A stretch of DNA of 5,437 bases, from NCBI GenBank assembly GCA_937990205.1, contig CALKRO010000052.1, positions 1-5,437 on the forward strand, written 5' to 3'. Origin of the DNA: an uncultured Candidatus Saccharibacteria bacterium (GTDB lineage: Bacteria > Patescibacteriota > Saccharimonadia > Saccharimonadales > Saccharimonadaceae). The notes beneath the pieces were generated by a model. That model was given only the letters and a program-made list of their open reading frames with translations, did no database searches and was not told the DNA's origin. Positions 4,471 to 5,437 of the stretch are shown one piece after another (position 1 is the stretch's first letter; every line of letters starts with the position of its first letter). The position numbers and the translations under genes are program-made.

Positions 4471-5437
4471 CTATGGTTTTCGGGTGAAATAGCCTGGACG
4501 ACCGTGGGCTGGGTCATCGATACGGAGCCAAGATTTGTCGGCAGTGGATGGGTCGGCAAGATACGACCCTGCGCCGCCACGAAGCTTCTTACGATTTTCA
4601 AACATACCCGAACTCCAGCTGAGCATTTTTTCCGTATTAAAATCTGCGCCAACATAAATTGTTTCGAGATTATCCCCGCGCTCGTATTCATATATCTTAA
4701 ATAAACTACTTACATTAACTACGTTTCGAGTATCAAAATTCGAAATATCTAGGGTTACAAGTTTACTCATATTCGAGAACATCCCGTTAATATCTGTGAC
4801 GTTTTGAGTGTTAAAATTAGATAAGTCAAGTGTAGTTAGATTTTCCATACTACTAAACATACTACCCATGTCTGTAACATTTTGAGTGTTAAAATTGGAT
4901 AAATCCAAGGAAGTGAGGCTTCTAACATCCCAAAACATTGCATCCATGTTCTTGACATTTCGCGTATCGAAATTTGAAAGATTCAGTGAAGTGATATTTA
5001 TTAATCCATGAAACATCTCACTCATATCTGTAACTTTTTGAGTATTGAAACTAGTTAAATTTAATGAAGAGAGGTTATACGCATCATGGAACATGCTATT
5101 CATATTTTTGACATTTTGAGTATTAAAATTTGATAAATCAAGCGAAGTAATTGCCCTCATATCACGAAACATTTCATTCATATTCTCGACATTTCCGGTA
5201 TCAAAATTTGATAGATTCAATGTAGCAAGTTTATATATGGATGAAAACATCTGGTGCATATCTGTGACGTTTTGAGTATTGAAATTTGATAAATCAAGCG
5301 AAGTAATATTATCTAATCCATAAAACATCTGCGCCATATCAGTAACGTTTCTAGTATCAAAGGCCGATAAATCCAGGCCAGTAACACTATCGAGACCATC
5401 AAACATACCCCGCATACTAGTAGTATTACTAGTATTA
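4471..5437 (-). CDS. BspA/DUF285-type leucine-rich repeat surface protein, C-terminal part (runs off right edge)
   Basis: The reading frame is open at the right edge: codons for NTSNTTS precede the ATG at 5415, so that ATG is internal. About 321 residues are visible. Nine complete 26-residue repeats of the form M-x-x-MF-x(5)-L-x-(S/T)-L-(D/N)-L-SNF-(D/N)-T-x-NV-x-(D/N) are the BspA-type LRR covered by the DUF285 family, found in secreted and cell-surface proteins of oral bacteria, lactobacilli and mycoplasmas that bind host or partner cells. After them comes an imperfect capping unit (IYVGADFNTEKML, SSGMFENRKKLRGG) and the ending RPGYFTRKP, typical of the domain's C-terminal border. No LPXTG motif, membrane anchor or repeat-type cell-wall domain follows, so anchoring, if any, must be N-terminal or non-covalent. 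The signal peptide would lie outside the window. An adhesin role is inferred from the family. Confidence 0.88.
   Translation of the reverse strand, partial: NTSNTTSMRGMFDGLDSVTGLDLSAFDTRNVTDMAQMFYGLDNITSLDLSNFNTQNVTDMHQMFSSIYKLATLNLSNFDTGNVENMNEMFRDMRAITSLDLSNFNTQNVKNMNSMFHDAYNLSSLNLTSFNTQKVTDMSEMFHGLINITSLNLSNFDTRNVKNMDAMFWDVRSLTSLDLSNFNTQNVTDMGSMFSSMENLTTLDLSNFNTQNVTDINGMFSNMSKLVTLDISNFDTRNVVNVSSLFKIYEYERGDNLETIYVGADFNTEKMLSWSSGMFENRKKLRGGAGSYLADPSTADKSWLRIDDPAHGRPGYFTRKP
4714..5415 (-). repeat. Nine tandem 78-bp repeats encoding BspA-type LRRs
   Basis: Each repeat encodes 26 residues in strict register with no length variation. Neighbours vary mainly at the FDTR/FNTQ and NVTD/NVKN positions. 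DNA near 5106-5151 and 5262-5307 is almost identical and lies exactly two repeats (156 bp) apart, which points to recent duplication or gene conversion inside the array. A further partial repeat begins at the right edge. Confidence 0.9.

Noticed and set aside
4428..4704. Overlapping ORFs on both strands at the end of the surface-protein gene
   Set aside because: Both are alternative frames of the DUF285 C-terminus, which has clear family sequence.

Overview
The window looks like chromosomal DNA from a small-genome bacterium, most likely Candidatus Saccharibacteria (TM7) or another member of the Patescibacteria/CPR. This placement is an inference. It rests on the style of the Obg N-terminus, the short and diverged TrmD, the compact layout, and promoters whose -10 boxes sit almost on the start codons. 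UGA is not read as an amino acid in any gene here, and every complete gene ends in TAA or TAG. Shine-Dalgarno sites of the form AGAAAGG imply a standard anti-SD.

Layout. (1) Positions 1-1143, minus strand: trmD followed by recG, with stop and start overlapping as TAATG at 457-459. recG runs off the left edge. The pair is probably read from an extended -10 promoter at 1150-1158, giving an almost leaderless mRNA. (2) Positions 1161-2672, plus strand: an overlapping divergent promoter drives two predicted coiled-coil proteins of unknown function (199 and 236 aa). Each has a good SD, their N-termini look related to each other, and a clear intrinsic terminator follows. (3) Positions 2724-2902, plus strand: a near-consensus promoter (TTGACA, 17 bp, TATGAT) leads after about 120 nt into a strong terminator, with no substantial gene between. 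The 5' and 3' ends of the stretch before the terminator are complementary, so this is probably an undescribed structured small RNA. (4) Positions 2910-4238, minus strand: a complete obg/cgtA GTPase that shares the bidirectional terminator with the small RNA. (5) Positions 4239-4470: a gene-free stretch holding a weak obg promoter and a nested palindromic repeat element made of several copies of a unit of about 22 nt in both orientations. (6) Positions 4471-5437, minus strand: the C-terminal part of a BspA/DUF285-type leucine-rich surface protein with nine complete 26-residue repeats. It is open at the right edge.

Functionally, trmD, recG and obg are housekeeping genes (tRNA G37 methylation, replication-fork repair, ribosome maturation). 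The accessory interest lies in the coiled-coil gene pair, the orphan RNA, the palindromic element and the probable adhesin. No complete new multi-gene system can be shown from this window alone. The small RNA at 2759-2902 and the coiled-coil operon are the best candidates for undescribed biology.
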